The position numbers were made by a program, and so were the translations under genes. The notes beneath the pieces were generated by a model, which was not told the origin of the DNA, made no database searches, and worked only from the letters and a program-made list of their open reading frames with translations. Source: Akkermansiaceae bacterium (GTDB lineage: Bacteria > Verrucomicrobiota > Verrucomicrobiia > Verrucomicrobiales > Akkermansiaceae). Taken from it: DNA of 6,014 bases. The stretch spans positions 1-6,014 of the forward strand of contig JALOTR010000199.1 in NCBI GenBank assembly GCA_025457805.1, read 5' to 3'. Below are positions 5,311 to 6,014 of the stretch, one piece after another (position 1 is the first letter of the stretch; each line of letters opens with the position of its first letter).

Positions 5311-6014
5311 ATGAACCCATTCCCGTGGATCCTTGCCTGCCTCGCCACCACCCTCCTCCCGCTCTGCGCGGCGGAAAAACCCAACATCCTCTTCATCATC
5401 ACCGATGATCTCGGCTACGGCGATCTTTCCTGTTATGGCCAGAAACATTTCCAAACCCCCAATCTCGACCGACTTGCCCAACAAGGCATCCGTTTCACCG
5501 ATCACTACTCCGGCGCCACTGTTTGCGCCCCGGCGCGCTGCTCGCTCATGACCGGCAAGGACGGCGGTCACGCCTACATCCGCGGCAATGGTCCCTTTGC
5601 GCTCCGGCCGGATCCCGAGGACATCACCGTGGCCACTCTGTTGCGGCAAAACGGATACTCCACCGCACTCATCGGGAAATCCTGCGTCACCGGCAACACC
5701 CAAACCCCAGAGACCCTCGCGGCGAAAGGCTTCAGTTATTTCTATGGCACCACCGATCATCAGGACGGTCACTTCCGTTATCCCAAGTTTGTATATGAAA
5801 ATGACAAACGCATCGAACTCACCGGCAACACCCGCTACGCCGGTCCCCACTACGATCTCGACCTCTACACTCGCAAGGCGGAGGAGTTCATCGCCCGCCA
5901 GGACAAGCAACCCTTCTTCCTGCTGCTTTCCTATCCCCTGCCCCACGCCTCGCTCGCCGCACCGGAAGACTCGCTCGCCAAGGTCCGTGACGGAATCCAA
6001 AATGATATCCCTTT
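5311..6014 (+). CDS. Secreted type I sulfatase, N-terminal part
   Basis: The first 234 codons of a sulfatase (PF00884 alkaline-phosphatase-like fold) are present; the gene runs off the window. Residues 1-21 form a signal peptide ending in PLCAA. PNILFIITDDLGYGDLSCYG (24-43) supplies the metal-binding acidic pair Asp32-Asp33. The sulfatase signature CAPAR (72-76) followed by CSLMTG has the Cys that is converted to formylglycine, so the enzyme needs a maturase encoded elsewhere. Lys123 in LIGK (120-123) is the expected active-site lysine, and PH at 211-212 fits the later conserved His. The layout RYPKFVYEND and RPFFL-like QPFFLLLSYPLPH resembles arylsulfatase A-like enzymes of Planctomycetes and Verrucomicrobia that desulfate glycans. 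The segment after Lys123 (SCVTGN) departs from the usual GKWGLG form. ATG at 5311 is chosen because the earlier ATG at 5300 stops after four codons. No Shine-Dalgarno sequence is evident. Confidence 0.92.
   Translation, partial: MNPFPWILACLATTLLPLCAAEKPNILFIITDDLGYGDLSCYGQKHFQTPNLDRLAQQGIRFTDHYSGATVCAPARCSLMTGKDGGHAYIRGNGPFALRPDPEDITVATLLRQNGYSTALIGKSCVTGNTQTPETLAAKGFSYFYGTTDHQDGHFRYPKFVYENDKRIELTGNTRYAGPHYDLDLYTRKAEEFIARQDKQPFFLLLSYPLPHASLAAPEDSLAKVRDGIQNDIP

Noticed and set aside
5221..6000. Long minus-strand open frame of 259 codons opposite the sulfatase
   Set aside because: The plus strand encodes an unmistakable sulfatase with signal peptide and CAPAR signature. The opposite frame has a Gly/Val/Glu-rich composition typical of antisense to a GC-rich gene and no motif.
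1..6014. CRISPR array, tRNA or rRNA gene, transposase, integrase
   Set aside because: No regularly spaced repeats, no tRNA-like cloverleaf, no rRNA-like segment and no recombinase motifs were seen on either strand.

Overview
The window looks like chromosomal DNA of a polymer-degrading bacterium of the Planctomycetota-Verrucomicrobiota group, most likely Verrucomicrobia. The evidence is the combination of a type I sulfatase, a secreted DUF1080 (3-keto-glycoside hydrolase-like) protein, an FAD-dependent oxidoreductase tail of the kind common in that group, moderately high GC, and few Shine-Dalgarno sequences. This is an inference from gene content; no rRNA or other marker is present.

Layout. 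(1) Bases 1-207, plus strand: the last 68 residues of an FAD-dependent oxidoreductase. (2) Bases 208-407: a convergent gap with no gene, holding two small inverted repeats and a T6 run. (3) About 380-490, minus strand: a decayed copy of the 3' end of an OPT-family transporter gene. It has a nonsense codon in place of a conserved Trp and a 15-base in-frame deletion. (4) 511-1374 and 1384-2091 (possibly to 2154), minus strand: two closely spaced genes, an uncharacterised 287-residue membrane-anchored protein and a protein that resembles the spheroidene monooxygenase (CrtA)-like fold. (5) 2257-4077, minus strand: an intact OPT-family oligopeptide transporter. (6) 4157-5224, minus strand: a secreted DUF1080 protein. 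(7) 5225-5310: a short divergent intergenic region. (8) 5311 to the window end, plus strand: the first 234 codons of a secreted sulfatase.

How the genes may work together. The sulfatase and the DUF1080 protein are divergently arranged and both carry signal peptides. Together with the FAD oxidoreductase they fit periplasmic or surface breakdown of sulfated or oxidised glycans. The OPT transporter lies 79 bases downstream of the DUF1080 gene on the same strand and could be co-transcribed with it. The two genes at 511-2154 do not obviously belong to this theme.

The most noteworthy observation is that those two genes are bracketed by direct repeats of the OPT gene's 3' end: one intact copy inside the transporter gene (2264-2359) and one degenerate copy (408-488, 71 of 81 aligned bases identical by hand count, plus a 15-base gap). 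This suggests the pair was inserted at, or trapped between, two OPT copies. I found no RNA gene, CRISPR array, transposase or integrase in the window.
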